60,150 nucleotides of DNA from Pseudomonadota bacterium (GCA_021838715.1 JAKCCX010000011.1:1-60150); one strand, 5' to 3'; counted from the stretch's first letter, positions 17,181 through 25,533 are shown. Notes: generated by a model not told the origin, from the sequence alone. Translations and numbers: made by a program.

Positions 17181-17546
17181 TCAGAAGCTCAGGACCACGT
17201 CCTGCTGGGCCATCATTTCGCCGATCCGGGCCGCGTCCAGGATTTCGACCGGAACGATCAGGTCGTCGGCGGTCAGTCCGCGCGCGTGCAGCGACTCGGC
17301 TTCGACGTAGAGCTTGGTGATGTCGTAGTCCTCGAGCGCCCGGAAGGTGTTCGAGAAGTTTTTCAGTTCGATGCCGCCGGTCTGCTGCCCTTTGACGAGG
17401 GGATACACGCCATCGTCGGCGAAAACCAGGCTGACGTCCTGGTCGAACGTCGCCGTGATCAGGACGACTTCCAGGGCTTCGAGGGCATAGATGGTCCCGT
17501 GCGGCGCCTTGCGGTTCACCAGCATGAATTTCTTGGGTGCGCTCAT
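17181..17546 (-). CDS. dsrF: DsrF, TusC-like subunit of the DsrEFH sulfur carrier
   Basis: A 121-residue protein (KKFMLVNRKAPHGTIYALEA, then VSLVFADDGVYPLVKGQ) of the DsrE superfamily that lacks a catalytic cysteine, as expected for DsrF. It is a structural part of the DsrE2F2H2 hexamer. It lies between dsrE and dsrH with 16-base gaps on both sides. Confidence 0.88.
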   Translation of the reverse strand: MSAPKKFMLVNRKAPHGTIYALEALEVVLITATFDQDVSLVFADDGVYPLVKGQQTGGIELKNFSNTFRALEDYDITKLYVEAESLHARGLTADDLIVPVEILDAARIGEMMAQQDVVLSF

Positions 17547-17562
17547 CGCAGGTCTCCTTTTT

Positions 17563-17922
17563 TCAGTCGCCGAACACGACGAGGCGGTCGGACTTCATGC
17601 CCGACTCCACCAGTTGCCCCAGGCCCGAGATGCGGAACCCCGGCGCCAGGATGTCGGTTTTGATGCCGCGGCGCAGCGCGGCGGCCACGCACACGACGAG
17701 ATCGATCTTGTGCTCTTCGGCGAGTTTCGCCCAGCGGGTCGCGACGTTGCGTTCGTCCTGCGGCGGTTCGGTAAGCCGGTTCGCGGTGTTCACGCCGTCG
17801 TGATAGAAGAACACGCGCTGGATGGAGTGTCCTTTCGCCAGTGCCGCCTTGGCGAACTGATAGGCGCTGTCGTTGGCCTGGTAGGTGTACGGGCCGGCGT
17901 TGATGAGGATGCCGATCTGCAT
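17563..17922 (-). CDS. dsrE: DsrE, TusD-like catalytic subunit of the DsrEFH sulfur carrier
   Basis: About 119 residues from ATG 17922 (MQIGILINAGPYTYQANDSA); a TTG at 17937 in the same frame is the alternative start. The conserved sulfur-binding Cys is in DLVVCVAAALRRGI. The protein carries persulfide and passes sulfur from TusA to DsrC. First gene of the dsrEFH trio; a hairpin-rich spacer separates it from the porin gene upstream, so it may have its own promoter. Confidence 0.9.
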   Translation of the reverse strand: MQIGILINAGPYTYQANDSAYQFAKAALAKGHSIQRVFFYHDGVNTANRLTEPPQDERNVATRWAKLAEEHKIDLVVCVAAALRRGIKTDILAPGFRISGLGQLVESGMKSDRLVVFGD

Positions 17923-18030
17923 GGTTGGTGTGCTCAAGAGAGAGTGGTGGTGACGGCGTCTCCCTCGCCCCGGCCCCGTTTTCCCGCGGGGAGGAAGGGA
18001 GAATCCGTATCCCCGCCGAGCGGGGAAAAG

Positions 18031-18090
18031 TGCCTGGCGCGCCCCGCTCCCGCTAGGGATCTGGGCAGGGGGGCGGGACGGGTGCCAGGC
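18031..18090. terminator. Inverted repeat after the FadL-type porin gene
   Basis: TGCCTGGC (18031-18038) pairs with GCCAGGCA (18083-18090), enclosing further GC-rich complementary stretches; another stem CCCCGC-CGA-GCGGGG lies at 18011-18026. They follow the porin stop on the minus strand and may reduce read-through into dsrEFH. Similar GC-rich palindromic filler occurs at 44950-45060, so these could be dispersed intergenic repeats. Confidence 0.45.
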
Positions 18091-18106
18091 ATGGTTCGAG
18101 GCCTTG

Positions 18107-19447
18107 TTAGAACTTCTTTCCCCAGGCGATGCCGAACACCTTCTCGGAGAGGCCGATGGTTTCGTTGGCTCCCGAGGTGTATCCGAACGAGTTGAACAGG
18201 GACGGCCCGGTCACGGTGTTTCGCGGCATATAGGCCGCCGCGAACGTGATCTCGTTCGACTTGTCGACGTCGTACGTCGCGCCGATGGTGTACTGATTCT
18301 GCACGACGCCGGGGGCGAGGATGTTGAACGTCACGTCCGACGGGTTGATCGGGTTCTGGCTGTGGTTGTAGCCCGCGCGCAGGATGAGGTTCGGCTCGGC
18401 GGTGAATTCGACGCCGATCTTCAGGACGGTGATGTTGTTCCATCCGAAGCCGGCGCCGTTCGGGCCGCCGAGGCAGTACGACGCGTTGCCTCCGGCGCAC
18501 TGCAGGATGTTGGCGCTGGGATTGGCGATCGAGGCGACGTTGGCGTACTGGATCCGCTCGGCATCCGCGAGGACGGTCCATTGCTGGACCGGGGTGACGC
18601 GGATGCCGACGCTGAAGTTGGCCGGAATGTCGAACGAGCCCGCTCCCGCGAACAGCCCGGAGTAGTTGTGGAAACTGACCGCACTGATCTTCGATGCGTA
18701 GGTCGCCCCGACGGCGAACATCGGAGAGGCTTCCCAGAGGTAGCCGACGCGCACGCCGGCGCCGAAGGAATAGTTGTAGCCGGTGCCGGTCAATGCCGCG
18801 GGGTTGGTGCTCATCTGGCTGAAGGCGTCGAGCCCCCATGCCTTGAACCGCTGCTCGGCAAGCAGCGGCGAGATTCCGATGCTCTGGCTGGGGGTGATCT
18901 TCCAGGAGATCGTGGGCGCGATGATCAGCTGCTGCAGGTCGACGCCGACGCCGCCGGCACCGCACAGGATGTTCGAGGGCCCGCGGCCGCAGTTGAAATT
19001 GTCCTGCGGATAGTTCGTGTTCATCCCGCCGTTGCCGTAGACCGAGACGCCGAAGGACAGGTCGGGCCGGTACAGATGATTGAATCCGAATTCCGGGATG
19101 TAGAAGCTGTCGCTGCTGCTGCTGGTCGACCCGTTCATGCCGGGATTGGTGCCTCCGCTCCGCTGTGCCGAGCGGTCGGGGCCGAAGAAGCTGACCCCGA
19201 CGTCCATGCGGTTCCCGACCCAGGCCATCTGCGCCGGGTTGTTCGCGCCGCCGAACGTGTCGTCGGTGCGGGCGACGCTCGCGCCGCCCATGCCCAGGGA
19301 TTTCATCCCGTAGCCATGCGAGAAATAGCCGTCCGTCGCTTGCGCCGCGAACGGCGCAAGCAATCCCGCCGCGGCGATTGCCGCAACCGCCTGGCGCCGC
19401 ACCTGCCGCGTCTGCAATACGCCCCCGCTCTCTGCTTTGTACATCAT
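18107..19447 (-). CDS. FadL/TodX-family outer-membrane porin
   Basis: The 446-residue protein has a signal peptide (residues about 16-38, ending AAQA) and the FadL opening TDGYFSHGYGMKSLGMGGAS, where the family has its N-terminal hatch and NPA motif (GGANNPAQMAW follows). The rest alternates short aromatic-flanked strands and loops ending in Phe (WGKKF), typical of a 14-strand barrel. FadL proteins let hydrophobic compounds cross the outer membrane. In sulfur oxidisers such porins often accompany sulfur genes and have been suggested to admit elemental sulfur or polysulfide; here that is inference from the neighbours DsrE2, TusA and DsrEFH. Confidence 0.85.
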   Translation of the reverse strand: MMYKAESGGVLQTRQVRRQAVAAIAAAGLLAPFAAQATDGYFSHGYGMKSLGMGGASVARTDDTFGGANNPAQMAWVGNRMDVGVSFFGPDRSAQRSGGTNPGMNGSTSSSSDSFYIPEFGFNHLYRPDLSFGVSVYGNGGMNTNYPQDNFNCGRGPSNILCGAGGVGVDLQQLIIAPTISWKITPSQSIGISPLLAEQRFKAWGLDAFSQMSTNPAALTGTGYNYSFGAGVRVGYLWEASPMFAVGATYASKISAVSFHNYSGLFAGAGSFDIPANFSVGIRVTPVQQWTVLADAERIQYANVASIANPSANILQCAGGNASYCLGGPNGAGFGWNNITVLKIGVEFTAEPNLILRAGYNHSQNPINPSDVTFNILAPGVVQNQYTIGATYDVDKSNEITFAAAYMPRNTVTGPSLFNSFGYTSGANETIGLSEKVFGIAWGKKF

Positions 19448-19563
19448 CCATCTCCCCGTTGCCCGGATCTGTGCCCGGTATCGATTTGCGCCGGATTCCC
19501 CGCCGGCGATTTCAATCCGGACTTGCGTCCGGCCCTGTAAAAACCGCGATGTCTACACGCCGA

Positions 19564-20184
19564 TCAAATGAACAGGCTGACGTCGGCCTTCTGCGCCGTC
19601 GGCAGGAAGCTCGTCGCGCCGCAGTACTCGGCGATCTCCGGAATGAAGTCGTCGTGCGTGAAGCCGAACAGGTCCACCGTCATCTGGCAGCCGACCATCT
19701 TGACGTCGGTCTCGATGCAGACCTGGCGCAGCTCGGCGATGTCGGCAACCCCGTTGTTCTTGATCGTCTGCTTCATCAGGCTCGTCGCCAGTGACTCGAA
19801 CCCCGGAACGACCGCCTGCACCGCGTTGGGGATGTTCCAGTTGATGCCTCGGAACCACTTCGGTCCGAACGGCATCTTCATCGGCATGCCGGGGTTGCCC
19901 AGCGGGCTCACCTTGAGCGTGGAGAGATCCTTGCGCAGCAGGTTGAGGCCGTAGAACGTGAAGAAGATCGTCACATCCCAGCCGAGCGAGGCCGCCGTCG
20001 AGGCGAGAATGAAGGGCGGGTAGGCCCAGTCGAGCGTGCCCTTCGTGGCGATGATCGTCATCGACGGCGGCTTCTTCTTCGGCAGCAGCGCGGCGATGCG
20101 CTCCTCGACCTTGCGGTCGATGAGTTCTTCGATGCGTTGCGCCAGGGCCGGATCGAGCCCGGCCGGCAACTCCATGTTTCCCAT
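19564..20184 (-). CDS. DsrE2-type sulfur carrier protein
   Basis: The 206-residue protein has an N-terminal charged helix (ALAQRIEELIDRKVEERI), then a DsrE-superfamily domain (TIIATKGTLDWAYPPFILA). A conserved Cys lies in DVKMVGCQMTVDLFGF and a second in IAEYCGATSF. Proteins of this type occur next to TusA in many sulfur oxidisers and accept persulfide sulfur, feeding the Dsr or sHdr pathways. It is 10 bases downstream of tusA, matching the common tusA-dsrE2 pair. The hydrophobic segment near residues 50-75 may anchor it to the membrane. Exact subclass (DsrE2A/B) not assigned. Confidence 0.8.
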   Translation of the reverse strand: MGNMELPAGLDPALAQRIEELIDRKVEERIAALLPKKKPPSMTIIATKGTLDWAYPPFILASTAASLGWDVTIFFTFYGLNLLRKDLSTLKVSPLGNPGMPMKMPFGPKWFRGINWNIPNAVQAVVPGFESLATSLMKQTIKNNGVADIAELRQVCIETDVKMVGCQMTVDLFGFTHDDFIPEIAEYCGATSFLPTAQKADVSLFI

Positions 20185-20194
20185 GACGACCCCT

Positions 20195-20419
20195 TCAGTT
20201 CTTCAGGTAGAAGCAGTACTCGCTTCCCTGCGCCTCCTGGGACAGCAGGTCATGCCCGGTGGCTTCGGCAAACGCCTTCATGTCCGCGACCGACCCCGGG
20301 TCGGTCGAAACGACCTTGAGGATCTGGCCGGACTCCATCGACGCGAGTGTCTTTTTCGTCTTGACGATCGGCATCGGGCAGGCGAGTCCCCGTGCGTCGA
20401 GTTCCTTGTCGAAATTCAT
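20195..20419 (-). CDS. tusA: TusA sulfur carrier protein
   Basis: A 74-residue protein reading ELDARGLACPMPIVKTKKTL; Cys14 of the CPMP motif carries persulfide sulfur. TusA moves sulfur from rhodanese or DsrE2 to DsrEFH in sulfur oxidisers. It precedes the DsrE2-type gene by 10 bases. A second TusA of the CPGP type is encoded at 47.0 kb. Confidence 0.93.
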   Translation of the reverse strand: MNFDKELDARGLACPMPIVKTKKTLASMESGQILKVVSTDPGSVADMKAFAEATGHDLLSQEAQGSEYCFYLKN

Positions 20420-20446
20420 GAAGCATCTCCTTGCGTTGTTGTGCGA

Positions 20447-21322
20447 TCACAGCGTGATCGGTTCGTGATACCGCGCCCGCAGCAGCAGCCGCGGGTGTTG
20501 CGGGTCGTTGCGAAATCCGGAACGGCTGTGCAGCACGTTGGCGGACAGGATTCCCATGCCGGGGAGGAGGGTCAGCGTGAACCGCTGCGCCTCGGGCGCG
20601 GCCAACACGGATTCGAGGGCCTGCACGGCCGCCTGCGTCATGGCGTCCGCGCGCCAGCCGATGCTGGTGGTGCGCGCGGTGTAGCGCATGAAAAGCCGCC
20701 GGGCGTCGACTTCGAACACCGGGCCCGCCTGCGCGTCGCGCGCCACCCCCGACTCGTCGGACCGGGCCGGGATGGTCATCGCGTCGGGCCGGCTCAACGC
20801 CTCGATGTGGCGGGGATCGCGGTCGCGCAGGGCGATGTATGCCAGTTCGTGGTCGAAGAGGGTGTTCGTGCCGCCCGAGGCGGCGTTCCGGACGCAATGC
20901 AGGATCATCGCGTGAATGCGCCGGGCCGGCGGGTTGTAGTAGCCGTCGGTGTGCCACCGGATCGGCCGGTCGGTATAGGGAATGAATTCGCGGTGCGCGG
21001 CGTCGGGCCCGACCTGGATGCTGCTGATGCCGTCGTCGTCGGCCATCTCGTTGCGATCGAGACGAACCAGGCCGAACTGCCGGCCCAGAGCCCGCAGCGC
21101 CTCGCGATCGACCGGTGTGGCGCAGCGATACACCGCCACGTTGCCGCGGCGCAGGCGCTCGGCGATCGCGGCGCGCTCTTGTGGACGCAGGGCTGCGATG
21201 TCGTCGACGTCGACGATCAGTTCTTCGACCGATGCCGGCGCATTGCGCAGCTTTTCGCCGCGCCACGCTGCGTAGGCGCGGTCGTCGCGGAGATCGAACG
21301 GGTCGGCTGCCGACGGATGCAT
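20447..21322 (-). CDS. TauD/TfdA-type Fe(II)/2-oxoglutarate dioxygenase
   Basis: The 291-residue protein has the iron-binding pair H124 and D126 in RWHTDGYYNP, a distal H265 in SANVLHSRSGF and Arg residues in PRLLLRARY that would bind 2-oxoglutarate. Family members oxidise small molecules, e.g. release sulfite from taurine or hydroxylate carnitine precursors. The true substrate is unknown. Its place between TusA and two uncharacterised genes in a sulfur operon suggests a sulfur compound (inference). Start ATG 21322 is five bases after the upstream stop, indicating a tight operon. The open frame extends further upstream but overlaps the neighbour. Confidence 0.82.
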   Translation of the reverse strand: MHPSAADPFDLRDDRAYAAWRGEKLRNAPASVEELIVDVDDIAALRPQERAAIAERLRRGNVAVYRCATPVDREALRALGRQFGLVRLDRNEMADDDGISSIQVGPDAAHREFIPYTDRPIRWHTDGYYNPPARRIHAMILHCVRNAASGGTNTLFDHELAYIALRDRDPRHIEALSRPDAMTIPARSDESGVARDAQAGPVFEVDARRLFMRYTARTTSIGWRADAMTQAAVQALESVLAAPEAQRFTLTLLPGMGILSANVLHSRSGFRNDPQHPRLLLRARYHEPITL

Positions 21323-21327
21323 CGCGT

Positions 21328-21945
21328 CTACTCCCCCGTCACCGCCGGTGGCCGTCCCTCGCGGCGGCTTGCGCGCCCGCCGGTTGATGCGTCGTCGGGC
21401 GGCGCCAGCCGGAACAGGTTTTCGAACACCCGTCCGACGGTCTCGATCGCCTGCGGCGCCTCGATTTCCATCACCTGGTCGTGGACCCACACCTGATCGC
21501 GGGGTCCCAGCGCCACCGAAATCCGCGCCGCGAGATAGCGGCGGCAATCCGCATCCAGTTCGGGGAAGTCCGAATATTCCGGCAGGTGGAGATTGAGTAG
21601 TTCGATGAACCGCGCCTTGTGCTGCGCCGCCGTGCCCTCCCCCAGCAACTCGACCTGGTTGTCGGCGAGGATTTCTCCCGCTCGGTTGGCGAGCACGGTG
21701 GTGAATTCGGTGCGGCCGTCGCCCAGTCGTTCATATGCGTTGCGATCGGCAACGTGAATCAGGAACACCAGCCATTCGGCAAGGAAGTCGAAATAGCGTG
21801 GCCCGGGAGCGATATCGAAATCGGCGCGACGCATGTCGCGGAGGATCTGTTGCGCAATGCGCCATACGTTGAATGCGACGGCCCGGGCGACCTCCCCGGT
21901 GCCCCGCGCATGATCGTCCCGGAACCAGTGACTACGCACCCGCAT
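21328..21945 (-). CDS. Unrecognised conserved-looking protein of the sulfur operon
   Basis: A 205-residue protein from ATG 21945 that I do not recognise. It is helical, with FNVWRIAQQILRDMRRADF, a hydrophobic stretch YFDFLAEWLVFLIHVADRNAY and EFTTVLANRAGEILADN. It has no signal peptide and a charged C-terminus. The start overlaps the preceding 99-residue gene by 14 bases and the stop lies five bases before the dioxygenase start, so all three are likely made together. Possibly a partner or chaperone of the dioxygenase; function unknown. Confidence 0.65.
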   Translation of the reverse strand: MRVRSHWFRDDHARGTGEVARAVAFNVWRIAQQILRDMRRADFDIAPGPRYFDFLAEWLVFLIHVADRNAYERLGDGRTEFTTVLANRAGEILADNQVELLGEGTAAQHKARFIELLNLHLPEYSDFPELDADCRRYLAARISVALGPRDQVWVHDQVMEIEAPQAIETVGRVFENLFRLAPPDDASTGGRASRREGRPPAVTGE

Positions 21946-22231
21946 GGCCGCTCCCCTCCGGATGCGGCGCCTCCGCGGACGCCTCGTCATGGCCCTGCGC
22001 CCCGGCAGCGCCACCGTCTTCGGCCAGTTGCCCGCGGCCCCACTCGGCCATCGCATCGCCCCAACGCGCGGCGGTCGCCGCGTCGATGTCGAAAATCGTG
22101 AAGCGCTTCGCTTCCCGGATCCGCAGGCGCAGCAAGGGCGCGCCGCCTGCCTCGAAGCGCAGCTCCTGGAGTTCGATTTCCTGCCGGCCCCAAGGGACCG
22201 TGCAGCGGAACAGCGTCGTGGCCGACTCCAT
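21932..22231 (-). CDS. Unrecognised 99-residue protein, first gene of the minus-strand sulfur operon
   Basis: It reads MESATTLFRCTVPWGRQEIE and continues with LRIREAKRFTIFDIDAATAARWGDAMAEWGR, an alpha/beta pattern with conserved-looking Trp and Arg residues, and a low-complexity Gly/Ala tail. No known family came to mind. It is the promoter-proximal gene of the minus-strand operon that runs to the porin, transcribed away from dsrA. Overlap with the next gene supports that both are real. Confidence 0.6.
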   Translation of the reverse strand: MESATTLFRCTVPWGRQEIELQELRFEAGGAPLLRLRIREAKRFTIFDIDAATAARWGDAMAEWGRGQLAEDGGAAGAQGHDEASAEAPHPEGSGHAGA

Positions 22232-22574
22232 CGCATCCTCTTCCGCGCAACCGTCTGATGCAGCGCGGTTGTCGAATCCTTGTTATCCCTTACGCCAGAA
22301 GGCGTAATGACCGACCGTATTGTCGTCGCGGGGAGCCGGTGGATGTCTATAGCCGTTGCGAGGCGCCACCCTACTCCCAACGGGTAGCTCGGGACATCCC
22401 GGAAGGGAAGGTTGCGACTTATCAACCGGAGCAATGGCGCGCGCCGGGCGCGACCACTAGGATGGTCGTCATCACAACATGGCTGCGGGCCGTCAGGATG
22501 CGAGGCACCGCGCATCGGCCGTGCGGCCGACAACGCACACAACCCGCACGCAACCGGGAAAAGGAGACCCGATC
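22232..22574. promoter_or_regulatory. Divergent promoter region between dsrA and the minus-strand sulfur operon
   Basis: This 343-base gap has no gene. It should hold promoters for both directions; no convincing -35/-10 pair was recognised. Besides the TTACGCC repeat it contains CTACTCCCAACGGGTAG (22371-22387), a NarL-like interrupted palindrome about 190 bases before dsrA. AAAAGGAG directly before dsrA is its ribosome binding site. Confidence 0.6.
22290..22307. promoter_or_regulatory. Inverted repeat in the dsrA divergent promoter region
   Basis: TTACGCC-AGAA-GGCGTAA, a perfect seven-base inverted repeat 58 bases upstream of the minus-strand operon. It could be a regulator site or a small hairpin. 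No regulator can be assigned. Confidence 0.45.
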
Positions 22575-23870
22575 ATGGCGAAACCGTTGCACCCCACGCC
22601 GATGCTCGATGAACTCGAGAGCGGACCGTGGCCAAGCTTCGTGACCGGATTGAAGCGCCTGGCAGAGGGCAAGGATTACGTCGTCGACGTCCTCGGTCAG
22701 CTCGAAACCTCGTATCGCACCCGCAAGGGATACTGGAAAGGCGGTACGGTCGGCGTGTTCGGGTACGGCGGCGGAGTGATTCCGCGATTCACCGAACTCA
22801 AGGACGAGAACGACAAGCCGGTATACAAGGACGCGGCCGAGTTCCATACGCTGCGTGTGATGCCGCCCCCGGGAATGCATTACACGACCGACATCCTGCG
22901 CAAGCTCTGTGACGTCTGGGAAAAGCACGGCACGGGCCTCATCGCCTTCCACGGCCAGTCCGGCGACATCATGTTCCAGGGCGCAACGACCGAGAACGTG
23001 CAGAAGGCATTCGACGAGATCAATGAACTCGGCTTCGATCTCGGCGGTGCCGGCCCCGCGGTGCGCACCTCCATGTCGTGCGTCGGCGCTGCGCGGTGCG
23101 AGCAGTCGTGCTTCGACGAGGCTCGGGCGCACCGGGCGATCATCAACAATTTCCTCGATGACATCCACCGCCCATCGCTGCCATACAAGTTCAAGTTCAA
23201 GTTCTCGGGGTGCCCGAACGACTGCATGAATTCGATCCAGCGCGCCGACATGGCGGTGATCGGGATCTGGCGCGACAACATCCAGACCGACGAGACCCTC
23301 GCCCGCCGCTATTTCGCACAGCACGGCATGGGTGCCCTCGTGAACGACGTGGTTGCGCGCTGCCCGAGCAAGGCGATCCAGGTCGTCGATGCCGACGCGA
23401 TCAAGCAGGGGCCGACGATCAGCAGCGTCAAGGTCGACGACAAGCACGCGATCCAGATCGAGAACAGCGACTGCGTCCGATGCATGCATTGCATCAACGT
23501 CATCACCGGCGGTCTTGCGCCGGGAAACGATCGCGGCGCGGCGATCCTGGTCGGCGGCAAGCGGGCGCTCAAGATCGGCGACCTGATGGGGACGGTGATC
23601 GTCCCGTTCATGAAGCTCGACACCGACGAGGACCGCGAGAAGCTGGTCGAGATGGCGCAGAAGATCATCGATTTCTTCGCGGAGAACGCACTCGAGCACG
23701 AGCGGACCGGCGAAATGATCGAGCGCATCGGGCTGATGAACTTTCTCGACGCGATGGGCATCGACGCCGACCCGAACATGGTTTCGGCGCCCCGCACGAA
23801 CCCGTACGTCCGCACCGACGGCTGGGACGAGGAGGTCGCACGCCTCGAAGCGAAGAAGAAGGCCGCGTAA
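22575..23870 (+). CDS. dsrA: Reverse-type dissimilatory sulfite reductase, alpha subunit
   Basis: The 431-residue DsrA pairs with DsrB and oxidises reduced sulfur (persulfide on DsrC) to sulfite in the cytoplasm. Siroheme/[4Fe-4S] cysteines are visible in SCVGAARCEQSCFDE and KFSGCPNDCMNS. A ferredoxin insert has CVRCMHCINV and the related Cys in VVARCPSKAI. Start ATG 22575 has AAAAGGAG ten bases upstream. The reverse (oxidising) type is inferred from the presence of dsrEFH, dsrL and dsrN. The C-terminus ends EAKKKAA-stop, and the bases after the stop still encode a Lys/Ala-rich tail in another frame. Confidence 0.97.
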   Translation: MAKPLHPTPMLDELESGPWPSFVTGLKRLAEGKDYVVDVLGQLETSYRTRKGYWKGGTVGVFGYGGGVIPRFTELKDENDKPVYKDAAEFHTLRVMPPPGMHYTTDILRKLCDVWEKHGTGLIAFHGQSGDIMFQGATTENVQKAFDEINELGFDLGGAGPAVRTSMSCVGAARCEQSCFDEARAHRAIINNFLDDIHRPSLPYKFKFKFSGCPNDCMNSIQRADMAVIGIWRDNIQTDETLARRYFAQHGMGALVNDVVARCPSKAIQVVDADAIKQGPTISSVKVDDKHAIQIENSDCVRCMHCINVITGGLAPGNDRGAAILVGGKRALKIGDLMGTVIVPFMKLDTDEDREKLVEMAQKIIDFFAENALEHERTGEMIERIGLMNFLDAMGIDADPNMVSAPRTNPYVRTDGWDEEVARLEAKKKAA

Positions 23871-23878
23871 GGAGGAAG

Positions 23879-23902
23879 GCCGCGAAGAAGGCCGCGAAGA
23901 AG
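23879..23902 (+). repeat. Two 12-bp GCCGCGAAGAAG repeats after dsrA
   Basis: Exact tandem copies at 23879-23890 and 23891-23902 continue the Lys/Lys/Ala/Ala coding pattern seen at the end of dsrA, but after its stop and in the -1 frame. They look like the remains or reserve of a longer basic tail altered by slippage. Confidence 0.6.
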
Positions 23903-23968
23903 GCCACCGAACGAAGAAGGTCGTATGACGCGGCGGGTCGCCGAGGCCACGACAGGAGATAGAAGACG

Positions 23969-25069
23969 ATGACGCAAGTACAGACAGTCGCGGCGCCGCC
24001 GGCCAAGCCCCGCCGCGCGATCGAGAGTGGCGTTCCGGACAACCAGCAATACCTGCACCCGCTGCTGAAAAAGAATTACGGCGCCTGGAAGTATCACGAC
24101 CGCCCGCGCCCCGGGGTCCTCCATCACGTTGCGCGCAGCGGCGACGAGGTATGGTCGGTGCGCGCCGGCACGCAGCGGCAGATGGATGTCTACACCATCC
24201 GCAAGCTGTGCGACATCGCCGATCAGTACGCCGAGGGGCACGTTCGGTTCACCATCCGCTCGAACATCGAGTTCATGGTGTCGGAGGCGGAGAAGGTCGC
24301 GCCGCTGGTCGCGAAGCTCGAGGCCGAGGGGTTCCCCGTCGGCGGCACGGGCAATTCCGTGTCGATGATCGCGCATACCCAGGGCTGGCTGCATTGCGAC
24401 ATTCCGGGAACCGATGCGTCCGGGGCCGTCAAGGCGCTGATGGACGAACTCTATGAAGAGTTCCGGCGGGAGGAGATGCCCAACCGCGTCCACCTGTCGA
24501 CGAGCTGCTGCGAGATCAATTGCGGCGGTCAGGCGGACATCGCCATCATCATCCAGCACACCAAGCCGCCCAAGATCAACCACGACCTGGTGGCCAACGT
24601 CTGCGAGCGGCCGGCGGTGGTCGCGCGGTGCCCGGTCGCCGCGATCCGTCCGGCACTGGTCAACGGCAAGCCTTCCCTCGAGGTCGATGAAAAGAAGTGC
24701 GTCTGCTGCGGCGCCTGCTATCCGCCGTGCCCGCCGATGCAGATCAACGATCCGGAGTACTCGAAGTTCGCGATCTGGGTCGGTGGCAAGAACTCCAACG
24801 CACGCGGCAAGCCGACGTTCATGAAGATGGTGGCGTCGGGAATTCCGAACAATCCGCCGCGCTGGCCGGAGGTGTCCGAGATCGTGAAGAAGATCCTGTA
24901 CACCTACAAGGCCGACGCGCGCCCCTGGGAGCGCCTCGCCGACTGGATCGATCGCATCGGCTGGCCGCGATTCTTCGAGCGCACCGGCCTGCCGTTCACG
25001 AAGTACCTGATCGACGATTGGCGCGGCGCGCGGGCGAACCTGAACGCGTCCACGCACATTCGATTCTGA
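23969..25069 (+). CDS. dsrB: Reverse-type dissimilatory sulfite reductase, beta subunit
   Basis: The 366-residue DsrB carries the catalytic siroheme in the DsrA2B2 complex: STSCCEINCGGQADIAII supplies the cluster cysteines and the family signature. A ferredoxin domain holds CVCCGACYPPCPPMQ and VVARCPVAAIRPA. The C-terminus PRFFERTGLPFTKYLIDDW is typical. It starts 98 bases after dsrA behind ACAGGAG and is followed by dsrC. Length and motifs are complete. Confidence 0.97.
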   Translation: MTQVQTVAAPPAKPRRAIESGVPDNQQYLHPLLKKNYGAWKYHDRPRPGVLHHVARSGDEVWSVRAGTQRQMDVYTIRKLCDIADQYAEGHVRFTIRSNIEFMVSEAEKVAPLVAKLEAEGFPVGGTGNSVSMIAHTQGWLHCDIPGTDASGAVKALMDELYEEFRREEMPNRVHLSTSCCEINCGGQADIAIIIQHTKPPKINHDLVANVCERPAVVARCPVAAIRPALVNGKPSLEVDEKKCVCCGACYPPCPPMQINDPEYSKFAIWVGGKNSNARGKPTFMKMVASGIPNNPPRWPEVSEIVKKILYTYKADARPWERLADWIDRIGWPRFFERTGLPFTKYLIDDWRGARANLNASTHIRF

Positions 25070-25125
25070 GAATCCTGGTCCCATCGGGAACCGGATGACA
25101 TAACTACCAGATAAGGAGCAACGAA

Positions 25126-25461
25126 ATGGGGACGATCACGATCGGCGACAAATCCTTCGAGACCGACGAGGAGGGCTATCTGGTCAACCTCGCCGATTGG
25201 AACGAGGATGTCGCCAAGCTCATTTCGCAGACCGAGGGCATCGATCTGAGCGACAACCATTGGGAGGTGATCAACTTCCTCCGCAAGTACTACGAGGAAT
25301 ACCAGATCGCCCCGGCGGTGCGGGTCCTCACCAAGGCGATCGGCAAGGCTCTGGGGCCGGAGAAGGGGAACAGCCAGTATCTCTACGAACTGTTTCCGTA
25401 TGGCCCGGCGAAGCAGGCGTGCAAGATCGCCGGGCTGCCGAAGCCGACGGGCTGCGTCTGA
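25126..25461 (+). CDS. dsrC: DsrC sulfur carrier, substrate of DsrAB
   Basis: The 111-residue protein ends in the flexible arm KQACKIAGLPKPTGCV with both conserved cysteines, C99 and the penultimate C110, ten residues apart. DsrC carries sulfur as a persulfide or trisulfide between DsrEFH, DsrAB and DsrMKJOP. Presence of both cysteines distinguishes true DsrC from TusE-like homologues. A strong AAGGAG stands upstream of the start. Two hairpins follow the stop before dsrM. Confidence 0.97.
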   Translation: MGTITIGDKSFETDEEGYLVNLADWNEDVAKLISQTEGIDLSDNHWEVINFLRKYYEEYQIAPAVRVLTKAIGKALGPEKGNSQYLYELFPYGPAKQACKIAGLPKPTGCV

Positions 25462-25533
25462 CCCGCGCGACGGTCGCGGGTCGGCACGGGCCAGGATCGC
25501 CGGCGGGCTGCGGAAGGGGGATTCCCCCTTCCG
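25461..25533 (+). terminator. Tandem hairpins between dsrC and dsrM
   Basis: ACCCGCG (25461-25467) pairs with CGCGGGT (25475-25481), then CGGAAGGGGG (25511-25520) pairs with CCCCCTTCCG (25524-25533) around an ATT loop. Neither has a T-run. In a polycistronic dsr message such stems would partly stop transcription or protect the 3' end of the dsrABC part, giving more DsrC than membrane proteins. Confidence 0.6.
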
